Part shown: positions 44,959 through 55,414 of the stretch, one piece after another
Numbering within the stretch: the stretch's first letter is position 1
How the letters are laid out: each line of letters opens with the position of its first letter
Source: Lysobacterales bacterium
GTDB lineage: Bacteria > Pseudomonadota > Gammaproteobacteria > Xanthomonadales > SZUA-5
Assembly (NCBI GenBank): GCA_022844165.1
Contig: JALHMH010000016.1
Location: 37,672-101,671 of the forward strand
Length of the DNA stretch: 64,000 bases
Reading direction: 5' to 3'
The notes under the pieces: model-generated
What the model saw: the letters and a program-made list of their open reading frames with translations, nothing else
Told to the model about the DNA's origin: nothing
Databases searched by the model: none
Position numbers and translations under genes: made by a program

Positions 44959-46064
44959 GCGCGGCGCGTTGGCGGCTGCTCTTAGGCCACTACGCGCAGG
45001 CTAGACTCGGTGCGTTGGACGGCATTGCCGCCGAGCGCGATGCGGCGCTCGGCTATTTGTATGGTCGCGAATACCAGCGCGATGGCGGTCGCGGAATACG
45101 CCATTTGCAGCCTGGGACCTTGGATGCATCGCAGCTGACCGCGGTCGATTGGCTGGCCAAAGTGCGCGAGCTGTTTCCGCGCGACACGGTGGAGATCATC
45201 GAAGCGCACGCGCTGGAGCGTTATCGCCTCACCGAGTTGCTTGGGGATCCGGCGGTTCTGGAGAAACTGGAACCCAACGAAGCCCTGCTGCGAACGCTGC
45301 TCAGTGTGCGCTCGCACCTGAAGCCCGAGGTGCTTGCGACCGTGCGCAGGATCGTCCGCCAGGTGGTGGCGCAGCTGCGTCGTCGGTTCGACACTGACGT
45401 GCGCCGCACGCTGTCCGGGCGCCGCCATCGGCTGCGCGAATCGCCACTCAGAGTTGCGCAGAACTTCGACGCGCGCGGCACCGTTCGGCGCAACTTGAAG
45501 CACTTCGATCGCCAACGCCAGCAGTTGGTCATCGAGCGCGCGCGCTTCTTCGACCGCAACGCACGACGCCTGCCGTGGGATTTGTTCCTGTGCGTGGATC
45601 AGAGCGGCAGCATGGCCGACAACGTCATACACAGCGCCGTGCTCGCATCGATCCTGTGTGCGCTGCCGGCGCTCCGTGTGCGCCTGGTGTTGTTCGATAC
45701 CAGCGTGGTCGACTTGAGCGCACACATCGACGATCCCACCGAGGTGCTGATGCGCGCACAGCTCGGGGGCGGCACCGACATCGCCAAGGCGCTGCGATAT
45801 TGTGCGGGCAAAATCGAACAACCGCAGCGCAGCGTGCTGATTCTGATCAGCGACTTTTGCGAAGGCGGCCCGCTGAGCGTGCTGCTCAGAACCGTCCAGC
45901 AACTGGCGGCGGATCGCGTCAAGTTGCTCGGCCTGGCCTCGCTGGCGCAAGGCGAAGCCCACTACGATCGCGAGATCGCCGGGCGCCTGGCAGCGCTCGG
46001 CATGCAGATCGCCGCACTGACGCCGCGCGAGCTTGCGGCGTGGTTGGTCAAGGTCATTTCGTGA
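44955..46064 (+). CDS. VWA domain protein, YehP-like
   Basis: A 369-residue protein with an alpha-helical N-terminal 200 residues and a von Willebrand A domain. The MIDAS metal site is complete: D215-x-S217-x-S219 in VDQSGSM, Thr in GGGTDIAKAL and Asp in ISDFCEGG. It is the expected partner of the upstream MoxR ATPase. ATGA overlaps on both sides show it is co-translated with the DUF5682 and SWIM genes. Confidence 0.92.
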   Translation: MSAARWRLLLGHYAQARLGALDGIAAERDAALGYLYGREYQRDGGRGIRHLQPGTLDASQLTAVDWLAKVRELFPRDTVEIIEAHALERYRLTELLGDPAVLEKLEPNEALLRTLLSVRSHLKPEVLATVRRIVRQVVAQLRRRFDTDVRRTLSGRRHRLRESPLRVAQNFDARGTVRRNLKHFDRQRQQLVIERARFFDRNARRLPWDLFLCVDQSGSMADNVIHSAVLASILCALPALRVRLVLFDTSVVDLSAHIDDPTEVLMRAQLGGGTDIAKALRYCAGKIEQPQRSVLILISDFCEGGPLSVLLRTVQQLAADRVKLLGLASLAQGEAHYDREIAGRLAALGMQIAALTPRELAAWLVKVIS

Positions 46065-47998
46065 GCATTCTGACGACGCTCGTCCATCGCTTGCGCGCTT
46101 TCGATGAGGCGGCATGGGTCTCGCTGGCCAATCGCGGACTGTATCGGCGCGCGCTCAAGGATCTCGAACAAGCAGCGCCGTCGCTGAGCGACCATGCATC
46201 GCACGTCGAGATCGCGTTCGCCGGGCAGCGCATTCGCATCGCAAGCGCCGACCCGCGCTCTGCGCTATGCGACTGTCGCGCGCCCAGCGCCTGCCAGCAT
46301 CGCCTCGCCGCGCTGATCTGGTTGCAGCGCCAGGCATGGTTGCCTGGCGATGAGGCTCAAGGCGCGTGCCCGGAGGTCGCGACGGTGGACTACGAGGCGC
46401 TGTTGGCGATCGACGACGCCGCGCTCAAGGTCCACGCCGGCGCTGCCGGCTATCGTTGGGCGCTGAACTACGCAGCCGATCTCGATCTGACGCGCGATTT
46501 CCGCATCATAGAGGGGCGTTATCCGGTATTGCAGCTGCCGCGCCTTGGCTTCGAGTTGCGTTGTATCGGCGCTGACCTCAGCCAGATGCTGACGCGACCA
46601 GAAACCACGGCGACGAAGAAGCACACTGCAGCAGCCTTGCTCGCGTTGCGACGGGCGCACGGTCAGACGCTTCCCGCCGTCGAAGAATCCATCGTCAGCA
46701 ACGACGCCGCGGCGCGTCAGCGCATGCTGGCGGAGGTGGCCCTCTTTGCCCGCGAAACCATCGATATTGGCATCGCCCACCCCTCACCATCGATGCAACA
46801 GCATGCCGATGCGCTCGCCAGCTGGGCGCAATCGCTGGGTTGCACGCGCCTCGCAGCGACGCTGCGACGCTGCGCCGATCAAATCGAGGCGAGCTGCGCG
46901 CGATTGGCGCACAGCGATAGCGAGGATTTGCTCGACGAATTGGCGCTCGCGTTCGCCCTCGCTGAAGCCCTGCAGCAGGCATCGGCCGACGGAAGTGCGC
47001 AACGCGCGCCGCGCGAGTTGTACGGCGCCACGCGTCGCCAATACGAGGAATCGGACGCGCTGGAGCTGGCCGCACTCGCCGCCTGGCCGTTCCTGACGGC
47101 CTCCGGCTTCAAGGGGCTGAGCGTGTTGTTCTACGCGCCGGCCGACGGCGAGTTTCTCACGCTCACCGACGCACGTGCAGCCAGCACCTTGTTCGATCCG
47201 CTGGCGCGCTTCGAGCAGGGCGGACCGTGGCGCGGCATGGCCTGTCCACGCGCGCTGCTGGGTTGCGCCGTTGTCGTGCAGAACGCGCGTCGCGCCGACG
47301 GCCGACTGTCGGCGAGCGATGAAACGCGCGTCGATACAGTGCGTGCGCTCGCCGGCGACGATCGATCGCTGCCACCGGCAATCGACGACTGGCGCGAGCT
47401 GGCGATGCTCGAAAGCGCCTCGATTCTGCGCGGCGGCGCCGATCGCTTTTTCCTGCTGCGACCGACGCGCTGGCAGCGCGCGCATTTCGATCCGCATCGC
47501 CAGGTGCTGCATTGGCGGCACCACGACGCACAGGGCAGCACGCTCACACTGACGCTGCCATACAGCCCATTGCAGGCGCGCGCCGTGGCCGCATTCGAGC
47601 ACTACTCGGCGCAGCCCGCGACTGGCTTGATTATCGCCCGACAACGCGGCGCTGACCTGGAGCCGCTGGGCTGGCTGCGTGCCGAAGGCCAGACCTGGCG
47701 TGCCGGCACACCGTATTTCGACCAGGCCGTCGGCGAGGCTGGCGCGTTGGCTGATCCGCATCGCTCAAACAACAGCGAACCGCCGGCGCTCAGTCGATTG
47801 CGCGCCACATTGCAGCGCACTGCAGAACGCGGCGTCAGTCAAGGTCGAAACGCCGAACTCGCTTCCCTCCAGCGCCATGCCAATGGCCTGGGGCTGATGC
47901 AATTTGCCGCCGTGCTTGACCCAGACAGCGGCGCTGTCGCCGTGCTCCGCGGCTGGCTGTTCTTGCGCCAACTGCAGGCAGAGCTGCTGTCGCGATAA
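46061..47998 (+). CDS. SWIM zinc-finger protein, YehQ-like
   Basis: A 645-residue protein. A SWIM-type zinc finger CxC-x5-CxH is at 70-80 (ALCDCRAPSACQHR), preceded by an N-terminal domain and followed by a long helical region with a beta-rich C-terminal half. SWIM fingers bind DNA or protein. GTG start overlaps the VWA stop (GTGA). It is the last gene of the five-gene cluster; the next gene has its own promoter region. Confidence 0.88.
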   Translation: MSILTTLVHRLRAFDEAAWVSLANRGLYRRALKDLEQAAPSLSDHASHVEIAFAGQRIRIASADPRSALCDCRAPSACQHRLAALIWLQRQAWLPGDEAQGACPEVATVDYEALLAIDDAALKVHAGAAGYRWALNYAADLDLTRDFRIIEGRYPVLQLPRLGFELRCIGADLSQMLTRPETTATKKHTAAALLALRRAHGQTLPAVEESIVSNDAAARQRMLAEVALFARETIDIGIAHPSPSMQQHADALASWAQSLGCTRLAATLRRCADQIEASCARLAHSDSEDLLDELALAFALAEALQQASADGSAQRAPRELYGATRRQYEESDALELAALAAWPFLTASGFKGLSVLFYAPADGEFLTLTDARAASTLFDPLARFEQGGPWRGMACPRALLGCAVVVQNARRADGRLSASDETRVDTVRALAGDDRSLPPAIDDWRELAMLESASILRGGADRFFLLRPTRWQRAHFDPHRQVLHWRHHDAQGSTLTLTLPYSPLQARAVAAFEHYSAQPATGLIIARQRGADLEPLGWLRAEGQTWRAGTPYFDQAVGEAGALADPHRSNNSEPPALSRLRATLQRTAERGVSQGRNAELASLQRHANGLGLMQFAAVLDPDSGAVAVLRGWLFLRQLQAELLSR

Positions 47999-48113
47999 CC
48001 CGCGGCACGCCGGCGATCCCGATTCCTTGACGGATATCGCAGCTTGCGACACCGTCGATAACGCAATCAGCCTCGAGGCCTTGACGCGCGGCCAGCACCG
48101 CGAGTAGCCTTCT

Positions 48114-49475
<1,362 letters not shown>

Positions 49476-49476
49476 C

Positions 49477-51630
49477 GTGGCCATCGCCGATCACTTTCCG
49501 CGGAGTCTGCGTACTTTTACGCCAGACGAGCCGCTACAGCTGGACAGTGGGCAGCAGCTCAGCGGCGCCACCATCGCCTACCAAACCTGGGGAACACTCA
49601 ACGCCGCGCGCGACAACGTAATCTGGGTCTGCCACGCACTAACGGCATCGAGCGATGTCGAACAGTGGTGGCACGGTCTGTTCGGGCGGGGACGCACACT
49701 GGACCCCGCTCGCCACTTCATCGTCTGTGCCAACGTGTTAGGCAGCTGTTACGGCACGCTCGGTCCGGCAACTGTGTGCGACGGAGAGCGACTTGGCAGT
49801 AAGTTTCCGACGATCACCATTGCCGACATCGTGCGCCAGCAGCGTAGGCTGGCAGACCACCTGGGACTGGAGCGGTTGGCGCTGGTGATCGGCGCGTCGA
49901 TGGGCGGTTTCCAGGTGCTCGAATGGGCACGCCAGGATCCGCTTGCCGTGCAACGCATCGCGCTGATCGCAACGAGTTGGCGGCAACCGCCGCAGGCACT
50001 CGCGCAGGGACGGTTGCAATTGGAGTTCATTCGCCGCGATCCGAGCTGGCAGGGCGGCGATTTTCAGGCAAACAACGCACCCACAGCAGGCCTGGCGCTG
50101 GCGCGGCAGCTCGGTCATCTGACGTACCGCTCAGCGCAGGAACTCGACGAACGTTTTGCGCGCACCCAGCGCGACGATGGCCACTGGCAGGTGCTCTCGT
50201 ACCTTGACCACCAAGGCGAGAAGCTGGTGCAGCGCTTCGATGCCGGCTCTTATGTGCGGTTGACGGAGGCCATGAACGACTTCGACTTCGCTGCGGGCGA
50301 GAGCATCGAAACGGCCCTCGCGCGCCTGCCGCAACCAGCGCTGGTGGTGGCTTTGAACAGCGATCAGCTCTACTACCCGAGCGAACAGGCGCGGCTGGCG
50401 CGCGCTCTGCCGGCTGGTCGGTTGGCGACTCTCGATACGCTTTATGGGCACGATGGATTTCTCGTCGATGCGGCCAAACTGGATCCGATCGTCCAGGTGT
50501 TCCTGGCCAACCCGGTCGCAGCCGCAGATTCTCTGCGGGCGCGCACCGCGCGACGCCACAGCAGCAACGCGTCCCGTGTGCCGCTGGTGCTGATCGGTGC
50601 CACCGGTCGTGTGGGCCGGGAACTGCTGGCGCTGCTTGCACAGCCTGACGTGCAGTTGCCGATCCAACTGGTTGGTGTTGCCAGTTCGCGCGCTGCGCTG
50701 CTTGCCCCGGACGGACTGCCGTTCGGTCTCGCCGCAGAGCGGCTGGCGGCGCATACCGGCGGTCACGCACAAGCACTGATCGAAACGCTGATCCAAGGCG
50801 GACGTCCGGCCATCCTGGTCGACTGCACCGCGAACGAGACCGTTGCTGCGAACACCGCGCGTTTGCTGCACGCCGGCATTGCCGTTGTAACGCCCAACAA
50901 GATCGCTTTTGCCAACGACGATCCGCGTCTGCGCGAGGCGATCGAAAGCGGTGCGCCTCTCGCCTACTCGGCTACTGTCGGCGCCGGATTGCCGGCCATC
51001 GCGACCATCAAGCGACTGCGTGCCGCGGGCGACCGCGTTCTGGCCATCGAAGCCGGTTTGTCCGGCACCTTGGGCTATGTATTGACGCGCACACAGAACG
51101 GCGTCGGTTTGTGCGATGCACTGACAGAAGCTGTGCAACAAGGACTGGCGGAACCCGATCCACGCAACGACTTGAGCGGCGAAGATGTGCGTCGCAAACT
51201 GGCGATACTGCTGCGCGCAGCGGGGCTCGACGCGCAGGCGCAGCGCATCGCGCTCACGCCGTTGTTGCCGCTGGTTGGCAACGGCACCTGGCAAGTGGCG
51301 GTCGCCTCTCGCGAGGCAGCCTGGCGCACGCGGGTCGATGCGGCGGCAGCGGACGGTCGACGGCTGGTTTATCGTGCCCGTTACAGCATCGAAGACGGCG
51401 CCAGCGTCGCGTTGGCCGCTGTGGATCGCAGCGATCCGCTGGCCGGCGCTCGCGGCACGCAGAACTGTATCGTGCTGCGCACGCAAATCCATCGCGATCC
51501 CCCAATCGTCATCACCGGCGCTGGCGCAGGCGTGCGCATCACGGCAGCGGCGGTCCTGGCCGATATTGAGCAGGTACTGCGGCAGTTGGTTCCGGCGCCC
51601 TACACGGAAGTATTGCGCCTGACGGCGTAG
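49477..51630 (+). CDS. metX: Homoserine O-acetyltransferase fused to homoserine dehydrogenase
   Basis: A 717-residue two-enzyme fusion. Residues 1-350: MetX-type alpha/beta hydrolase with nucleophile Ser141 in GASMGGFQ, Asp296 and His325 (LNSDQLYYP, YGHDGFL). Residues 367-717: homoserine dehydrogenase with NAD(P)-binding GATGRVG at 374-380, NKIAFA and YSATVGAGLPAI, and no ACT domain. The fusion would make homoserine and acetylate it in one protein. GSCYGTLGP differs from the usual acetyltransferase signature, so acyl specificity (acetyl or succinyl) is open. GTG start; fused versions are known in some bacteria. Confidence 0.92.
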   Translation: MAIADHFPRSLRTFTPDEPLQLDSGQQLSGATIAYQTWGTLNAARDNVIWVCHALTASSDVEQWWHGLFGRGRTLDPARHFIVCANVLGSCYGTLGPATVCDGERLGSKFPTITIADIVRQQRRLADHLGLERLALVIGASMGGFQVLEWARQDPLAVQRIALIATSWRQPPQALAQGRLQLEFIRRDPSWQGGDFQANNAPTAGLALARQLGHLTYRSAQELDERFARTQRDDGHWQVLSYLDHQGEKLVQRFDAGSYVRLTEAMNDFDFAAGESIETALARLPQPALVVALNSDQLYYPSEQARLARALPAGRLATLDTLYGHDGFLVDAAKLDPIVQVFLANPVAAADSLRARTARRHSSNASRVPLVLIGATGRVGRELLALLAQPDVQLPIQLVGVASSRAALLAPDGLPFGLAAERLAAHTGGHAQALIETLIQGGRPAILVDCTANETVAANTARLLHAGIAVVTPNKIAFANDDPRLREAIESGAPLAYSATVGAGLPAIATIKRLRAAGDRVLAIEAGLSGTLGYVLTRTQNGVGLCDALTEAVQQGLAEPDPRNDLSGEDVRRKLAILLRAAGLDAQAQRIALTPLLPLVGNGTWQVAVASREAAWRTRVDAAAADGRRLVYRARYSIEDGASVALAAVDRSDPLAGARGTQNCIVLRTQIHRDPPIVITGAGAGVRITAAAVLADIEQVLRQLVPAPYTEVLRLTA

Positions 51631-51693
51631 CGGCATTGGCGCAGAACGGCGCCGCGCGGCATGATCGCTGCCGACGTCGATCGGAGCACCGCC

Positions 51694-53583
51694 ATGTCGA
51701 GTTTCGGAGTCTTTGGAGCGCTGCAGCTGCCTCTGGCTTTTGGTTTATTGCGGTTGTCGACCGAAGGCCGTCCTGCCTTCGATCACGCCATCGCGACGAT
51801 CCACCGCGCCCTCGATGGCGGCGTGCGCATCCTCGATACCGCCGATTCTTACGCGCTCTCCGACAGCGATTTGCACTACGGCGAAACCTTGGCGCGGACG
51901 GCCGTCGAAACGTGGCATGGCCCGCAAGAGACGGTGCGAATCGTGACCAAAATGGGCATGGCGCGACCCAAAGGTCGTTGGATGCCCAACGCTCGCCCGA
52001 CGCATCTGAAGAAGATGCTCGATGGCAGCCTGACGGCGCTGAAGACCGATGCGCTGTTCATGCTGCTGTTGCACGGCAACGATCCGGGCACGCCGTTCGA
52101 AGATTCGCTCGCCACGTTGGCGGAGATGCAACGCGCCGGCAAGGTCGTGCACCTGGGTCTGTGTAATGTGGACGTTGCAGAAATCCGCCAGGCACAGCGG
52201 CACTTTCGGGTCGCCGCGATCCAGAACGAGTTAAGCGTCATCAACCGCAAGAGCGCCGCCACCGGCACATTGGAGTTGGCGCGCCGCGAAGGCATCGCGT
52301 TCATGGCGCATCGACCGCTCGGCGGCCACGCCAAAACCGACACGCTCGAGAAAAATCGTGCGATGAAGCCGATCGCGACTAAATACTCGGTGTCTCCGCA
52401 TCAAGCCGCACTCGCCAGTCTGCTCGACGTCGGCGCGCCGCTGTTGCCGGTGTTCGGCGCCACCTCAGCGGCGCATGTCGATGCCTCGCTGGCCGCAAAC
52501 GCGCTGCGCTTGAACGACGCCGATCGAACAGCGCTGGCGGAAAAAATCAGCTTTGGTGCGACGGCGGAGGGACTCGAAACGCTTGAACCTGTGACGCCTC
52601 CCGATGCCGCGTTGGGTCAATCGCCCGGCACTTCGCCGGAAGTCGTCATCGTCATGGGCATTCAAGGCGCCGGCAAGTCGACGCTCGTGCAGCGCTATGT
52701 CGACGCCGGCTACGAGCGCCTGAATCGCGATTTGATGGGCGGCTCGCTCGACGATCTCTTGCCCATCCTGGACACACATTTGCGCGAGGGCCGCACGCGC
52801 GTTGTGCTCGATAACACGTATCCGACACGCGCCTCACGCTGGTGGCTGACGCGGATCGCGCACCGGCGCGGCGTACCGGTGCGCTGCCACTATCTGGCGA
52901 CCCCGCTCAAAGAAGCGCTGATCAATGTGGTGCTGCGTGTGCTGGATCGCTACGGCACTCTGCCCGGCCCGGACGAGCTCAAGGAACTGGCCAAAAGCGA
53001 TCCGAACCTGCCGCCACCCGGCGCCTTGGCCCGTTTCGCCGCGTGCTTTGAGCCACCCATGGCCGACGAGGGATTTGCAGCGATCGAGGAAACGCCTTTT
53101 GTACGAGTACCGGGGCCGAGCCTTGGCGGGTCGCAAAGGGCGCTGTTGTTAGACGTCGACGGTACCTTGCGCAAAACGCGGAGCGGCGAAATTTATCCAC
53201 GCGATCCGGACGATATCGAAGTGCTTCCGGGCCGAACGCAGGTCCTGCAGCGTTACGTCGACACTGTCTGGAAACTGTTTTTTGTCTCCAACCAAAGCGG
53301 CATCGCCAGCGGTCATGTCAGCATCGAAGCCGTACGTGCCGGATTTGCGCGCACCGCTGAGCTGCTCGGCGTGCCGATCGATGAGTTTGCCTTCTGCCCG
53401 CACACGGCATTTCCCGCCGGTTGTTTTTGTCGCAAGCCAATGCCCGGTTTGGGCGTGTGGCTCGCGCGGCAGCATGGACTGTCACTCAAAGATTCGATCA
53501 TGGTCGGCGATATGGACAGCGATCGGCAGTTTGCCGAAGCCATCGGCGCGCAATATCAGTCGGCCGATGCCTTCTTTGCCTGA
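51694..53583 (+). CDS. Aldo/keto reductase-P-loop kinase-HAD phosphatase fusion
   Basis: A 629-residue fusion of three enzymes. Residues 1-300: aldo/keto reductase with the D48, Y53, K86, H127 tetrad (ILDTADSYAL, IVTKMG, LLLHG). Residues 310-465: P-loop kinase, Walker A GIQGAGKST at 322-330, NRDLMGGS following, like polynucleotide kinase. Residues 480-629: HAD phosphatase with nucleophile D487/D489 in LLLDVDGTL, SNQSG, zinc loop CPH and CFC (C568, H570, C577, C579), MVGDMDSD. Kinase-then-phosphatase order is that of T4 Pnkp. The ATG at 51694 with GGAG 7 bases upstream is preferred over 51661. The three activities may act in nucleic acid repair or sugar metabolism. Confidence 0.88.
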   Translation: MSSFGVFGALQLPLAFGLLRLSTEGRPAFDHAIATIHRALDGGVRILDTADSYALSDSDLHYGETLARTAVETWHGPQETVRIVTKMGMARPKGRWMPNARPTHLKKMLDGSLTALKTDALFMLLLHGNDPGTPFEDSLATLAEMQRAGKVVHLGLCNVDVAEIRQAQRHFRVAAIQNELSVINRKSAATGTLELARREGIAFMAHRPLGGHAKTDTLEKNRAMKPIATKYSVSPHQAALASLLDVGAPLLPVFGATSAAHVDASLAANALRLNDADRTALAEKISFGATAEGLETLEPVTPPDAALGQSPGTSPEVVIVMGIQGAGKSTLVQRYVDAGYERLNRDLMGGSLDDLLPILDTHLREGRTRVVLDNTYPTRASRWWLTRIAHRRGVPVRCHYLATPLKEALINVVLRVLDRYGTLPGPDELKELAKSDPNLPPPGALARFAACFEPPMADEGFAAIEETPFVRVPGPSLGGSQRALLLDVDGTLRKTRSGEIYPRDPDDIEVLPGRTQVLQRYVDTVWKLFFVSNQSGIASGHVSIEAVRAGFARTAELLGVPIDEFAFCPHTAFPAGCFCRKPMPGLGVWLARQHGLSLKDSIMVGDMDSDRQFAEAIGAQYQSADAFFA

Positions 53584-53610
53584 TGTCACCATGAATGAGA
53601 CTTCCGCGCC

Positions 53611-55005
53611 ATGCATTTGAAATCGGACCACCGTATCGCGCCCTCGAAAAATGCCTGGGCCACGCCAGGCTTGCTGGTTGCCGCAGCGCTTTTTGCCGGC
53701 CATGTGCACGCGACCAAACTGGACTACACCGCAAACCTTGATGCCGATGCCGAAACCCTGGCATTGCGTATTTGCGGCGATGCCGGTGCGCGATTGGATT
53801 TGCGCTCAGCGTCGCGCTTTGTGGTCAGCGTCGAACCGGCGGCCGATGCGCAAGGCGCGGGGCGCATTCGCCTGACATTGCCTGCCAACCGTTGCGCCAT
53901 CATCACCACCGATTTGCGCGCTGCCGGTAACGCGGACCGCTTTCGGCTGGGCCGCGAACGCGGCGTCTACTATCGACTCGCGGCCGATCAGTGGTTGTGG
54001 CGTCCGCGGCAATTGGACCCGATGAGTTCCCTGCGATTTGCGCTGCCCGCCGGGTGGTCCGCATCCGTGCCTTGGCGCGCCGATGCCGGCGGCACGCACC
54101 GCCTCGGCAATTCCCCCGGCTCCTGGCCGGCATTGACGGTCTTCGGACGCTTTGCGGTGGAACGGGTTGTTGTGCCGGGCGGCGAGTTGCGCCTGGCGAT
54201 GTTGCCGCTGGGTGACGCCGATGCGCGCGCAGCCATGCGCGATTGGCTCATCGAAAGTTCTCGACGTTACTTTGCCGCTGCCGGCGGCCTGCCGGTGGCG
54301 AGCCCCCAGATTTTTGTGGCGCCGTTGCCCGGAGTTCGCAGTGCGGTACCGTGGGGAGAAGTTCAGCGCGGTGGCGCACCGGGCGTTCTCTTGTACGTTG
54401 GGGCGGAGGCGGGCGCCGACGCTTGGCGCGGCGATTGGACATTGGCCCATGAGTTGGCGCACCTGCAACATCCGTATCTGGGCGAGCACGGTCGCTGGCT
54501 TGCCGAAGGTTTGGGCAGTTACCATCAGAATGTGTGGCGCGCTCGCGCCGGCCACATGACGCGCGACGAAGCCTGGCAAAAGCTGCTCTCCGGATTCGCG
54601 CGCGGCCGTGCCGTGGGACCCGGCGAAGCGCTCGCCAGTATCGGGCGCGGATGGGGTACAACGATGCGCGTTTACTGGAGTGGCGCCGCGTTTTGGTTCG
54701 AGAGCGATCTGGCGCTACGCGCCGCCGGATCAAGTCTGGATCAAGTGCTGCAACGCTATCGAGGTGCTGGCATGCGCTTCGATCGGCGCGTCGAACCTGG
54801 CGACTTCATCGCCGCACTCGACAGTTTGGAACCTCGCGGCGGCCTGCAGCGGCGCTACGACGAGTACTTGATGCTGGCGAGCTTTCCCACCCTGCGCGAA
54901 GCGCGCACGTTGCTAAAACTGGCCGCGCCCGACCGTTGGCCGGACACCCTGCCAGACCACCCGATCCTGCACGCGATCTTCCAATCGAACGAAGCGAAAC
55001 CATGA
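53611..55005 (+). CDS. Secreted gluzincin-type metallopeptidase-like protein
   Basis: A 464-residue exported protein. An N-terminal hydrophobic segment (residues 18-34) likely serves as signal peptide, then a beta-rich N-terminal domain and a zinc-peptidase domain with HELAH at 280-284 and a downstream Glu299 (WLAEGLGSYH), the HExxH-E arrangement of gluzincins such as M1/M61. The rest resembles the M61 glycyl-aminopeptidase fold loosely. It overlaps the next small membrane gene by ATGA. Substrate unknown. Confidence 0.8.
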   Translation: MHLKSDHRIAPSKNAWATPGLLVAAALFAGHVHATKLDYTANLDADAETLALRICGDAGARLDLRSASRFVVSVEPAADAQGAGRIRLTLPANRCAIITTDLRAAGNADRFRLGRERGVYYRLAADQWLWRPRQLDPMSSLRFALPAGWSASVPWRADAGGTHRLGNSPGSWPALTVFGRFAVERVVVPGGELRLAMLPLGDADARAAMRDWLIESSRRYFAAAGGLPVASPQIFVAPLPGVRSAVPWGEVQRGGAPGVLLYVGAEAGADAWRGDWTLAHELAHLQHPYLGEHGRWLAEGLGSYHQNVWRARAGHMTRDEAWQKLLSGFARGRAVGPGEALASIGRGWGTTMRVYWSGAAFWFESDLALRAAGSSLDQVLQRYRGAGMRFDRRVEPGDFIAALDSLEPRGGLQRRYDEYLMLASFPTLREARTLLKLAAPDRWPDTLPDHPILHAIFQSNEAKP

Positions 55006-55166
55006 GCGACCCCAACGATTCACGGAACACCGACCGGCGCGACCCAAAACGCTATCGCACCAGCTACATCCCCGATCACGCCGCCAAAGAGCGCTGGAGC
55101 CTGCTATGGCCCGCACTCGCCGTACTGGCGATGTTGATCGGCGTCGTGTTGTTCGTGTTCCGCTGA
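55002..55166 (+). CDS. Small single-helix membrane protein
   Basis: A 54-residue protein with a charged N-terminal half (DPNDSRNTDRRDPKRYRTSY) and one C-terminal TM helix (LLWPALAVLAMLIGVVLFVF). It overlaps the peptidase stop by ATGA. It could tether or regulate the peptidase. Function unknown. Confidence 0.6.
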   Translation: MSDPNDSRNTDRRDPKRYRTSYIPDHAAKERWSLLWPALAVLAMLIGVVLFVFR

Positions 55167-55209
55167 GCGAGATTGAATCTGCCAACTGCCATCAGTCGCC
55201 GAGAAACCA

Positions 55210-55311
55210 GTGCGTGGCTGGCCGCTTCTTACGCTCTATCAACACACGCTGTCCCCGCGTTGGTCATGTTGGCTTGTTCGAGCAGAGCTCGCGGCTTGGA
55301 ATGGCGAATGA
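55210..55311 (+). pseudogene. Possible YidD-like fragment
   Basis: A 33-codon frame from GTG at 55210 to TGA at 55311 begins VRGWPLLTLYQHTLSPRWS, similar to the start of the membrane insertion factor YidD (usually ...LIRLYQ-x-x-SP...), but the cysteine-rich core that should follow is absent. It is probably a degraded remnant or coincidence. No other gene lies in the 248-base gap. Confidence 0.25.
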
Positions 55312-55414
55312 AGCTGTGACTCGATACGCGTGCATTGCCCATTGAATTTCGCCAGGCATTGCGGCGTGGCGAAGGCATGAGGTGGACTTCCGCCCAGGCC
55401 CTTTGCCGCACCGC

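Noticed and set aside
44982..46115. 377-codon minus-strand frame opposite the VWA gene
   Set aside because: Same reason: the VWA domain on the plus strand has all MIDAS residues and coupled neighbours.
50131..51636. 501-codon minus-strand frame opposite metX-hom
   Set aside because: A by-product of strong codon bias; the plus-strand fusion is complete and recognisable.
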